From Rathayibacter oskolensis (GTDB taxonomy: Bacteria > Actinomycetota > Actinomycetes > Actinomycetales > Microbacteriaceae): a DNA stretch of 64,000 bases. The position numbers and the translations under genes were made by a program. The stretch lies in contig NZ_FXBM01000001.1 of NCBI RefSeq assembly GCF_900177245.1, positions 1,240,001-1,304,000 on the forward strand, written 5' to 3'. Positions 32,994 through 40,285 of this stretch are shown here, piece by piece; positions within the stretch are counted from its first letter, which is position 1; each line of letters opens with the position of its first letter. The notes beneath the pieces were generated by a model. That model was not told the DNA's origin, ran no database searches, and saw only the letters and a program-made list of their open reading frames with translations.

Positions 32994-34568
32994 GTGCAGC
33001 TCCAGGACGTCCTCGACGCGCCGCAACTCCGGATCCGCGCCGTCTACACGACACCGGAGGCGCTCGCGCGACCGGTGAACTGGACCTTCACGACCGATCT
33101 GCTCGACCCGCGCCGCTACCTCGCGCGCGACCAGCTCGTGCTCACCGGGATGGTCTGGCGCCGGACGCCCGAGGACAGCGAGACGTTCGTGTCGGCGGTC
33201 GCCGAGGCCGGGGCCGTCGCGCTCCTCGCCGGCGAGGGCCTCTACGGCTTCGTCCCCGACGACGTGATCGCCGCCTGCCGTGCCCACGGAGTCGCGCTGT
33301 TCGCGGTGCCCGCCGACGTCTCGTTCGCCTCGATCACCGCGCACCTCTCGAACACGCTCGCAGGCGACCGCGTGGCCCGGCTCACCGCGGGTCTCGCCCG
33401 GCAGCGCGAGCTCCTCGCCGAGGTGTACCGGGGCCAGCTGCTCGACGAGCTGATCGCGCGCACGTCGACCGAGCTCGGGCGACGCGTCCGCGTGCTGACC
33501 GCGACCGGCCGCGCCGCCGCCTCCGCCGCGCCGCTCGGGCTGGCCGACGTCGAGCGGATCGTGCGCGCGGGGCTGACCGCGCGGAGGAACCCGGTGACGG
33601 TGCCGGACTCCCACGGCGGAGTGCTCTCGGTCTTCGTCGTCGCCGGGGCCGAGGAGCACCGGGCGACCTCGTGGTTCGTCGTCGTCGCGGGCGACTGGAA
33701 CGAGTGGCACCCCTCGCTGCTCGACGCCGTCACCGAGCTCACGGGAGTCGTCGGTCTCTACCGGCTGCAGCGCGACGCCGCGATGCTCGCCGACTCGGCC
33801 CTCGCCGACCGCCTCCTCGAGCTGATCGAGGAGGACAGCGAGCAGCCGGAGACGGCCGTGTACCTGCGCCAGCTCGGTCTCGGCGGCGCCGGACGCTGCG
33901 CCGTGATCGTCGCGGGCTTCGCCGGCGACGACCCGACCGCCTCCGAGCTGGCGCGCTGGCTGCTGACCGACGCCGCCTCCCACCTCGGCCGGGCCGTCGT
34001 GGGGAGGGACGCGCAGGGCTGCGTGGTGGCGATCGTGCCGGTGGAGGGCGACGCGTCCGCGTCGATCCCGGTCGGCGCCGATCCGCTCGCGGTCGTCACC
34101 TCGGCGCTGCGCCGGGCGGGCGCAGGGCTCAGCGGCCCGGTGCTGTGGGTGGGGACCAGCGCGGCCAGCTCGGTCTCGGCACTCGGCGGCGCCCTCCGGT
34201 CGGCGCGCTACGGGATGCTGCTGCCCGGCGCTCCGGGCGACGGCGCGGCCGTGCGAATCAGCGACGCGGGCGAGGTCACGTCGGCCGTGCAGCTGCTGAC
34301 CGCGGTGCCCGACCACCTCCGCACGGTCTTCGTCGAGCTCGTCCTCGGCCGGCTGATCGAGCACGACGCGCGCTACAACTCCCAGCTCGTCGCGACGCTC
34401 TCGGCGTTCCTCGACTGCGGGGGCTCGTGGGTCCGCACCGCGGAGCAGACGCACCTGCACCTCAACACGGTCCGCTACCGGATCGCGCGGGTGGAGGAGC
34501 TGACCCAGCGCGACCTGTCGAACACGTCGGACCGGGCGGACCTGTTCCTGGCGCTGCAGCTGCGCTGA
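32994..34568 (+). CDS. pucR: PucR-family purine catabolism regulator
   Basis: 524 residues: N-terminal PucR domain (~1-125; LQDVLDAPQLRIRAVYTT, DQLVLTGMVW), a central region, and the C-terminal HTH_30 (LHLNTVRYRIARVEEL, ~30 residues before the end). In Bacillus PucR activates purine genes with allantoin-type effectors. GTG 32994 starts 2 nt after the uraH stop. A repeat array and the convergent uricase gene follow. Confidence 0.88.
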   Translation: MQLQDVLDAPQLRIRAVYTTPEALARPVNWTFTTDLLDPRRYLARDQLVLTGMVWRRTPEDSETFVSAVAEAGAVALLAGEGLYGFVPDDVIAACRAHGVALFAVPADVSFASITAHLSNTLAGDRVARLTAGLARQRELLAEVYRGQLLDELIARTSTELGRRVRVLTATGRAAASAAPLGLADVERIVRAGLTARRNPVTVPDSHGGVLSVFVVAGAEEHRATSWFVVVAGDWNEWHPSLLDAVTELTGVVGLYRLQRDAAMLADSALADRLLELIEEDSEQPETAVYLRQLGLGGAGRCAVIVAGFAGDDPTASELARWLLTDAASHLGRAVVGRDAQGCVVAIVPVEGDASASIPVGADPLAVVTSALRRAGAGLSGPVLWVGTSAASSVSALGGALRSARYGMLLPGAPGDGAAVRISDAGEVTSAVQLLTAVPDHLRTVFVELVLGRLIEHDARYNSQLVATLSAFLDCGGSWVRTAEQTHLHLNTVRYRIARVEELTQRDLSNTSDRADLFLALQLR

Positions 34569-34626
34569 GTTCGGGAGGCGCGGCGCGCGCCGTGCAGGTG
34601 CCCGCGCGACTCGCAGGTCGGTGCGC

Positions 34627-34890
34627 GATCTGCAGGCGCGCGCGCGATCTGCAGGCGCGCGCGCGATCTGCAGGCGCGCGCACGATCTGCAGGCGCGCGC
34701 ACGATCTGCAGGCGCTCGCGCGATCTGCAGGTGCTCGCGCGATCTGCAGGTGCTCGCGCGATCTGCAGGTGCTGCTGCCCGTTCGACCGCACGTCGCGCC
34801 AGCGGCGGAAAGGGTCTTCCCCTCCGGAACACCTGCAGATCGGACGCGACCCCTGCACATCGGACCCGCGACCCCTGCAGATCACGCACG
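34627..34890. repeat. facing 19-bp repeat arrays, locus B
   Basis: Eight copies of GATCTGCAGG start at 34627, 34646, 34665, 34684, 34703, 34722, 34741 and 34760, an exact 19-bp period, with GC/GT-alternating linkers. Three inverted copies (CCTGCAGATC or CCTGCACATC) start at 34832, 34852 and 34874. Between them is GGAAAGGGTCTTCCCCTCC (34807-34825). It fills the 380-bp gap between the convergent pucR and uricase genes; I see no gene there. Long open frames across it are translations of the repeat. Confidence 0.85.
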
Positions 34891-34948
34891 CGAGCCCTCG
34901 CCGGAGTGGCGGCGATCGCGCGGCGGACCCCTCGAGGCCCGCCCGCGA

Positions 34949-35869
34949 TCACACCAGACCCGTGTAGGCGTACCAGGCGGGCCCGGCGTCGGGTGCGTCG
35001 TCGCGCGTGACGCTCGCCTGGATCAACCCGTAGGGGCGGTCGTCGGCGTGGAACACCTCGTTGTCGTTCGAGACTCCGAACGGCGAGAGGTCGTAGACGA
35101 AGTGGTGCTTGTTGGGCGCCGAGAGCCGGATCTCCACGAGCTGCGGGAACTGCTCGAGCACGGCCCGGCCCATCTCGAAGAGCGTCTGCTGCAGGGCGAG
35201 CGAGTGCACCGTCGCGAAGCGGCTGATCATCAGCGCCTTGATCCCGGCGTACAGGCCCTCCCAGTCTGTCGCGGCGAGCTCCTCCTCGGTGAGGGCGAAG
35301 CGCCACTTGGCGACCAGGGAGGTCGCCATCACCCGGTCGTTGGTGGGCTGCAGCACCGTGTAGGGGTCGGTGAGGAAGCCGTGGAACTCGCTGCCGGTCG
35401 ACTTGAGGATCGTCAGGTCCTTGAAGCCGCCGGTGACCCAGACGCGCTGCTCGTCCCCGGTGCCCTCGACCGTGACGGAGGCGATGCGCACCTCCTGGCC
35501 CTTGCGGACCCAGGTGTGGTCGTGCTCCTCGCCGTCGACGAGGACGCGCTCCCAGGCGAACTCCTCGATCTCGATGCGGGCGCCGTGCACAGGCGCGTAG
35601 CCGTCGACGAAGTGGCGGGCCAGCTCGAGACCGTAGGCCTCGATCGAGCGCAGCCCCTTCTCCTTCGCGAACGAGTAGGCGGTCTGCTTCTGCGTATCGG
35701 TGGGCAGGACCGCCGACTGGTCGCCCTCGAGGTGCGCCGCCTCGAAGTCGCCGCGGAGCGCCGTCGACACGTTCACGTCGTGGATCTCGTGCCGCGGGCT
35801 GTCGCGGTAGATCCTGACGACGCGGTTCTCGGCCTTCCCGTACTGGTGGTCTCCGAGGATGATCGACAT
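34949..35869 (-). CDS. uox: urate oxidase (uricase)
   Basis: Cofactor-free oxidase converting urate to 5-hydroxyisourate and H2O2. 306 residues. The catalytic Thr in LPTDTQKQTAYSFAKEKG (near residue 58), HDHTWVRKG, and the active-site stretches LKSTGSEFHGF, MATSLVAKWRF and FATVHSLALQQTLFEMG are present. ATG 35869 has AGGAG at 5 nt. Divergent region to allB holds a nitrogen-type box and a perfect palindrome. Confidence 0.96.
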   Translation of the reverse strand: MSIILGDHQYGKAENRVVRIYRDSPRHEIHDVNVSTALRGDFEAAHLEGDQSAVLPTDTQKQTAYSFAKEKGLRSIEAYGLELARHFVDGYAPVHGARIEIEEFAWERVLVDGEEHDHTWVRKGQEVRIASVTVEGTGDEQRVWVTGGFKDLTILKSTGSEFHGFLTDPYTVLQPTNDRVMATSLVAKWRFALTEEELAATDWEGLYAGIKALMISRFATVHSLALQQTLFEMGRAVLEQFPQLVEIRLSAPNKHHFVYDLSPFGVSNDNEVFHADDRPYGLIQASVTRDDAPDAGPAWYAYTGLV

Positions 35870-36026
35870 GTCCGCTCCTGTCCGGGTGGTGGTGGGCGTC
35901 CGGTCGCCCGTCTGCCAGGATGCCGCGGCGGGTGCACCGCCCGCGCCTCCCGATGCGCCGAAGACGACGGCGCCGCTCCGCCAGTCTTGTGCGATCCGCC
36001 CGCCCGAGCGCCGCGGAGCGCGCGAG

Positions 36027-36053
36027 TTCACACACCCGAAACGTGCCCGGAAC
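36027..36053 (+). promoter_or_regulatory. three-part GlnR-like site upstream of uricase
   Basis: TTCAC (36027-36031), GAAAC (36038-36042) and GGAAC (36049-36053) lie in one 11-bp phase, as in multi-part GlnR sites. The site is ~160 nt upstream of the uricase start, in opposite orientation to that gene, and has no good -10 at the standard distance. It is the weakest match functionally. Confidence 0.35.
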
Positions 36054-36062
36054 ACGACTCTC

Positions 36063-36074
36063 GAGACGCGTCTC
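36063..36074. promoter_or_regulatory. perfect 12-bp palindrome, possible operator
   Basis: GAGACGCGTCTC is fully self-complementary. It lies between the allB 3' end and the uricase 5' end, 10 bp from the three-part repeat site. A dimeric repressor (TetR, GntR or MarR type) could bind. Otherwise the 258-bp gap 35870-36127 shows no gene. Confidence 0.35.
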
Positions 36075-36127
36075 CGGGACGCGTCCGGCGGTGCGCCGCG
36101 GGCCGGAGCGGCCTCTCGCGGCAGCGG

Positions 36128-37483
36128 TCAGAGAGCGGGGCGGTCGAGGAGGCGGCCGACGGGCGCCTGCGTCGAGGCGGTCACCGCGACTCCGCCGACC
36201 CAGGTCGCCACGACGGCACCGCGGAGGACGCGGCCGTCGTAGGCCGACACCCTGTTCTTGTGGGCGAGCGCGTCGACGTCGACCCGCGACTCCGCATCGG
36301 GATCGAAGGCGACGAGGTCGGCGTCGGCCCCCGCGCGCAGCAGCCCCTTCTGGCCGAGCCCGGCGAAGGCGGCGGTGCCGGTCGACATCCACGCGACGAC
36401 CTGCTCGAGCGGGATGCGGCGCTCCTGCGCCCCCGTCCAGATCGCCCGGAAGCTGAGCTCGAGGCCCGAGATGCCGCCCCAGGCGAGCCCGAAGTCGCCG
36501 TCGTGCGCGAACTTCAGCTCGGCCGTGGCGGGGGAGTGGTCGGAGGCGATGATGTCGATGGCGCCGTCGAGCAGCCCCTTCCAGAGCAGCTCTCGGTTGC
36601 GCACGTCGCGGATGGGCGGGCAGCACTTGAACTCGGTGGCGCCGTCGGGGATCGATCCGGCGTCGAAGGTGAGGTAGTGCGGGCAGGTCTCCGCCGTGAT
36701 CCGCAGCCCCTCGGCCTTCGCCTCGCGCAGCAGCGGGAGGGCGTCGGCCGAGGAGAGGTGCAGGATGTGCGCCCGCCCTCCGGTCTCGCGGACCGCCTCG
36801 ATCACGTGCAGGATCGCGCTCTTCTCGGAGGCGGGCGGACGCGAGTCGACGAAGGTGCCGTAGGAGGCGCCTCCGTCGTTCGCGCTGGACTCGAGCTCGC
36901 CCGGGTCCTCGGCGTGGACGATCAGCAGACCGTCGAAGGCGGCGATCTCGCGCATCGCCTCGAACAGCTGCTCGGTGCTGAGGTGCGGGAACTCGTCGAC
37001 ACCGCTCGGCGACAGGAAGCACTTGAAGCCGAAGACGCCGGCGTCGTGCAGCTCGCGGAGGGTGCCCAGGTTCTCGGGGATCGCCCCGCCCCAGAAGCCG
37101 ACGTCGACCAGCGCCTGCGGTGCGGCGGCCGCGCGCTTCGCCTCGAGTCCCGCGACGGTGGTCGTCGGCGGGATCGAGTTCAGCGGCATGTCGATGATCG
37201 TGGTGACCCCACCGGCGGCGGCCGCGCGGGTCGCCGACGCGAAGCCCTCCCACTCCGTGCGCCCCGGCTCGTTGACGTGCACGTGGGTGTCGACCGCCCC
37301 GGGGATCAGCACCTGGCCCTGGGGCAGCACGACCTCCTCGGCCGTCTGCCACGGGGCGTCGAACTCGCCGACCGCCACGATGAGCCCCTCCGCGATCGCG
37401 ACGCTGCCCGGCTGCCAGCCGTTCTCGGTCAGCACGGCGGAGGAGCGGATCACGAGGTCGAGCGAGGGGGCGTCGGAAGGCAT
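36128..37483 (-). CDS. allB: allantoinase
   Basis: Binuclear zinc amidohydrolase converting allantoin to allantoate. 451 residues, normal length. Metal ligands: VDTHVHVNEPGRTEWEG (near residue 66), the carboxylated Lys in FGFKCFLSPSG (near 155), VHAEDPGE, HILHLSSADA and IIASDHSP. The GRTEWEG motif distinguishes allantoinases from hydantoinases. The start is fixed by a TAGGGT hexamer (37495-37490, minus) 6 nt before ATG 37483, giving a leaderless mRNA, with a GlnR-type box above. Confidence 0.95.
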   Translation of the reverse strand: MPSDAPSLDLVIRSSAVLTENGWQPGSVAIAEGLIVAVGEFDAPWQTAEEVVLPQGQVLIPGAVDTHVHVNEPGRTEWEGFASATRAAAAGGVTTIIDMPLNSIPPTTTVAGLEAKRAAAAPQALVDVGFWGGAIPENLGTLRELHDAGVFGFKCFLSPSGVDEFPHLSTEQLFEAMREIAAFDGLLIVHAEDPGELESSANDGGASYGTFVDSRPPASEKSAILHVIEAVRETGGRAHILHLSSADALPLLREAKAEGLRITAETCPHYLTFDAGSIPDGATEFKCCPPIRDVRNRELLWKGLLDGAIDIIASDHSPATAELKFAHDGDFGLAWGGISGLELSFRAIWTGAQERRIPLEQVVAWMSTGTAAFAGLGQKGLLRAGADADLVAFDPDAESRVDVDALAHKNRVSAYDGRVLRGAVVATWVGGVAVTASTQAPVGRLLDRPAL

Positions 37484-37489
37484 GGATCG

Positions 37490-37521
37490 ACCCTATACTC
37501 GGCATGTTTCCTGCGTGTGAG
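37490..37521 (-). promoter_or_regulatory. GlnR-type box and leaderless promoter, allB
   Basis: On the minus strand CTCAC (37521-37517), six bases, GAAAC (37510-37506), ten bases, then TAGGGT (37495-37490), and six bases before the allB ATG. CTCAC differs by one base from GTnAC. The same 103-bp region must also serve xdhC on the plus strand. Confidence 0.55.
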
Positions 37522-37586
37522 CGCCCGCCGGCCGCTCCAGCGCCCCCGGCAGCGACGCCTCCCGCCCGCCCCGTGAGGAGGCCGCC

Positions 37587-38681
37587 GTGCTCGAACTCGC
37601 CGTGCCGATCCTCGAGCGCGTCGAGGCGGGTGAGCGCGTCGCGGTCGTCACCGTCACGCACGTCTTCGGGTCGGCGCCCCGGGCGCTCGGGTCGTCGATG
37701 GCGGTCGACGTCGAGGGGGCGGCGATCGGCTCGATCTCGGGCGGCTGCGTCGAGGCACAGGCCTATGCGCTCGCGCAGGAGGTGCTCGGCGCGGGTGCGA
37801 GCGCCTCGGAGCACTTCGGTTTCGACGACGAGGCGGCGTTCGCGGCTGGGCTGTCGTGCGGGGGGCAGCTGCGGGTCTTCGGGCACGCGGTCGACGCGAC
37901 CTCGGGCGCGGTGCTCGCCGAGCTGCGCGCCGCGCGAGCGGGGCGACCCGCCGGGCTGGCGATGATCGTCGGCGGGCCGGAGCTGCTCGTCGGGCTCGTG
38001 CTCACCGGCGCCACGCGGGCGCAGGACGTGGTCGGACCGCTCCTCGACGACGACACGGTGCGCAGGATCCTCGCCGAGCGTGCGGCGCGCATGCTGTCCG
38101 GCCGCTCCGACAGCGTCGAGATCACCTGCCAGGGCGTCGAACTCGAGGTCACCTACATCGTGACCGCCGAGAGGCCGCGCCTGATCGTCTTCGGCGCCGT
38201 CGACTTCTCGGCCGCTCTCTGCGCGGCCGGGTCGCTGCTCGGCTACCGGGTGACGGTGTGCGACGCGCGGCCCGTCTTCGCCACGGCCGAGCGCTTCCCC
38301 GCCGCCGACGAGGTGGTGGTGGAGTGGCCCTCCGACTACCTCGGCGTCACCCCGGTCGACGCCCGCACGGTCATCGCCGTGCTGACCCACGACGAGAAGT
38401 TCGACATCCCGTTGCTCGAGGTGGCGCTCACGCTGCCGGTCGCCTACGTCGGGGCGATGGGGTCGCGCCGCACGCACGAGCGGCGCCTGCGGCTCCTCAG
38501 GGAGGCGGGAGTCGCCGAGGAGGCTCTCGCCCGGCTGCACTCGCCGATCGGCCTCGACATCGGCGCGTCCACCCCCGAGGAGACGGCGGTGTCGATCCTC
38601 GCCGAGGTGCTCGCGGTGCGCGCGGGAGCGTCGGGCAGCCCCCTCGCCGGCAGGACCGGCCCGATCCACGCGGCGGGCTGA
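37587..38681 (+). CDS. xdhC: XdhC-family xanthine dehydrogenase maturation factor
   Basis: 364 residues: an N-terminal XdhC/CoxI domain (~10-80; VFGSAPRALGSSMAVD, GSISGGCVE) and a C-terminal Rossmann domain (~200-330; AVLTHDEKFDIPLL, VGAMGSRRTHERR, GLDIGASTPEETAVSILAE). XdhC binds Moco, favours its sulfuration and inserts it into xanthine dehydrogenase. GTG 37587 has GAGGAG at 6 nt. Its partner subunits are on the opposite strand at 40.3-43.9 kb. Confidence 0.92.
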   Translation: MLELAVPILERVEAGERVAVVTVTHVFGSAPRALGSSMAVDVEGAAIGSISGGCVEAQAYALAQEVLGAGASASEHFGFDDEAAFAAGLSCGGQLRVFGHAVDATSGAVLAELRAARAGRPAGLAMIVGGPELLVGLVLTGATRAQDVVGPLLDDDTVRRILAERAARMLSGRSDSVEITCQGVELEVTYIVTAERPRLIVFGAVDFSAALCAAGSLLGYRVTVCDARPVFATAERFPAADEVVVEWPSDYLGVTPVDARTVIAVLTHDEKFDIPLLEVALTLPVAYVGAMGSRRTHERRLRLLREAGVAEEALARLHSPIGLDIGASTPEETAVSILAEVLAVRAGASGSPLAGRTGPIHAAG

Positions 38682-38706
38682 CCCGCTCGACCGCGTCCCT
38701 GAGTCG

Positions 38707-38738
38707 GAAACGGCCGGGAAACACGGCGCTGGCATGCT
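38707..38738 (+). promoter_or_regulatory. GlnR-type box and leaderless promoter, guanine deaminase
   Basis: GAAAC at 38707-38711 and 38718-38722 (11-bp repeat), ten bases, CATGCT (38733-38738) as -10, then six bases before ATG 38745. Both spacings equal those of allB. Confidence 0.55.
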
Positions 38739-38744
38739 CGGGGG

Positions 38745-40142
38745 ATGCAGCGTCACATCATCACCGGGGCCCACGTCGCGACCGTCGACGCGGCAGGGAC
38801 CGAGCACTCCGGCGGCCACGTCGTCGTCGACGACCACCTGATCACCGCGGTCGGCGCGGGAGCGCCTCCTGCCTGGGCGCTCGAGGGGCGGGCGCCCACG
38901 GGGCTCCCCGCGACCGAACCCGTGACGGTCGTCCGCGTCGACGGGCGCGGCCACCTGCTGACCCCGGGCCTCGTGAACACGCACCACCACCTCTACCAGT
39001 GGCTCACGCGCGGCTGGGCGCAGGACTCGATCCTCTTCGACTGGCTGGTGGCGCTGTATCCGGCCTGGTCGCGGATCGACGCCGACCTCACCCGGTCCGC
39101 CTCGCTCGGCGCCATGGGAGTGCTCGCGCGCTCCGGCTGCACCACCGTCGGCGACCACCACTACGTCTTCCCGCGCGGCTCCGGCGACATCGTCGGCGGG
39201 ATCGTCGACGCGGCCTCGACCCTGGGGCTCCGCCTCCACGCGACCCGCGGCTCGATGGACCTCGGCGAGTCGCAGGGCGGCCTGCCGCCCGACTTCGCCG
39301 TCGAGACGACCGGTGCGGCCCTGGAGGCGAGCGCCGCGGCGGTCGAGCGCTACCACGACGCCTCCTTCGAGTCGATGGTGCGGGTCGCGATCGCGCCGTG
39401 CTCGCCGTTCTCGGTGACGCCGGACCTGCTGCGGGAGTCGGCGGTCCTGGCCCGGCAGCTGGGCGTGCGACTGCACACGCACTGCTCCGAGACGATCGAG
39501 GAGGACGCGTACACCCGCGAGGCGTTCGGGATGTCGCCCACCGACTACCTCGAGTCGCTGGGCTGGCTCGGAGACGACGTCTGGATGGCGCACTGCGTGC
39601 ACCTCGACGACGACGCGATCGCCAAGTTCGCGGCCACGGGCACGGGAGTCGCGCACTGCCCGTCGTCGAACGGCCGGCTCGCGGCGGGCATCGCCCCCAT
39701 CCCGCAGCTGCTCGCGGCCGGTGCCCCGGTCGGGCTGGGCGTCGACGGCTCGGCGTCGAACGAGTCGGGGCAGCTCGGCATCGAGATCCGGGAGGCGGTG
39801 CTGATGAACCGGCTGCGCGCGGGCGCCGACAGGATGAGCGCTCGGCAGGCGCTCTCGGTGGCCACGATCGGAGGCGCCAGGGTGCTCGGACGGCAGGACG
39901 AGATCGGCTCGATCGAGGTCGGCAAGCTCGCCGACCTGGCGCTCTGGAGGGTCGACGGGATCGAGCACGCGGGCATCGCGGATCCCGTCGCCGCGCTCGC
40001 GCTCGGCTCGCAGCCGCCGCTCACGCTGCTGCTCGTGAACGGGCGGCCCGCCGTGTCGGAGGGGCGGCTCGTGAACGCCGACGAGGACGCGATCGCGCGC
40101 GAGGTCGCGAGCGCGAGCGCGGAGCTCGCGTCGCGGGTCTGA
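38745..40142 (+). CDS. 8-oxoguanine/guanine deaminase (amidohydrolase)
   Basis: 465-residue zinc amidohydrolase. Metal ligands are NTHHHLYQW (near residue 77), THCSETIEEDAYTREAFG (near 245), MAHCVHLDD and GVDGSASNESG (Asp near 330). The run HHHLYQWLTRG...LFDWLVALYP is typical of the bacterial 8-oxoguanine deaminase branch, which also relates to cytosine/guanine deaminases and makes urate or xanthine. If it acts on 8-oxoguanine the product, urate, feeds uricase directly. The leaderless start at ATG 38745 is supported by the promoter spacing. Confidence 0.87.
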   Translation: MQRHIITGAHVATVDAAGTEHSGGHVVVDDHLITAVGAGAPPAWALEGRAPTGLPATEPVTVVRVDGRGHLLTPGLVNTHHHLYQWLTRGWAQDSILFDWLVALYPAWSRIDADLTRSASLGAMGVLARSGCTTVGDHHYVFPRGSGDIVGGIVDAASTLGLRLHATRGSMDLGESQGGLPPDFAVETTGAALEASAAAVERYHDASFESMVRVAIAPCSPFSVTPDLLRESAVLARQLGVRLHTHCSETIEEDAYTREAFGMSPTDYLESLGWLGDDVWMAHCVHLDDDAIAKFAATGTGVAHCPSSNGRLAAGIAPIPQLLAAGAPVGLGVDGSASNESGQLGIEIREAVLMNRLRAGADRMSARQALSVATIGGARVLGRQDEIGSIEVGKLADLALWRVDGIEHAGIADPVAALALGSQPPLTLLLVNGRPAVSEGRLVNADEDAIAREVASASAELASRV

Positions 40143-40144
40143 CG

Positions 40145-40245
40145 GCGGGTCTCGATGCGCCGCTGCACGGCTGCCCGACCAGCAGGCAGGGGAGCGGGCC
40201 GCTGATCGAGCAGCCCGCGGAGCGGGCGTCTCGAGATCCACCGTC
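40145..40245. repeat. palindromic intergenic repeat, copy 2
   Basis: GGGTCTCGATGCGCCGC at the left, GGCTGCCCGACCAGCAGG and GCTGATCGAGCAGCCCGC in the middle, CGTCTCGAGATCCACC at the right. Related to 27550-27648. It lies between the convergent ends of the guanine deaminase and xanthine dehydrogenase genes and may act as a terminator. Confidence 0.7.
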
Positions 40246-40285
40246 GGCTCGCCGCCGCGCGACTCCTTCGGTCCGGTCCGCCCGC

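Noticed and set aside
34627-34770. CRISPR array
   Set aside because: The units are contiguous 19-bp tandem repeats with near-identical linkers. There are no unique spacers, no 23-47-bp repeats and no cas genes.
34475-34885. Small frames translating to a repeating LQIARAPADRA-type peptide
   Set aside because: They are read-throughs of the 19-bp DNA array; the same DNA opens in several frames on both strands, as expected for a repeat, and no ribosome site is present.
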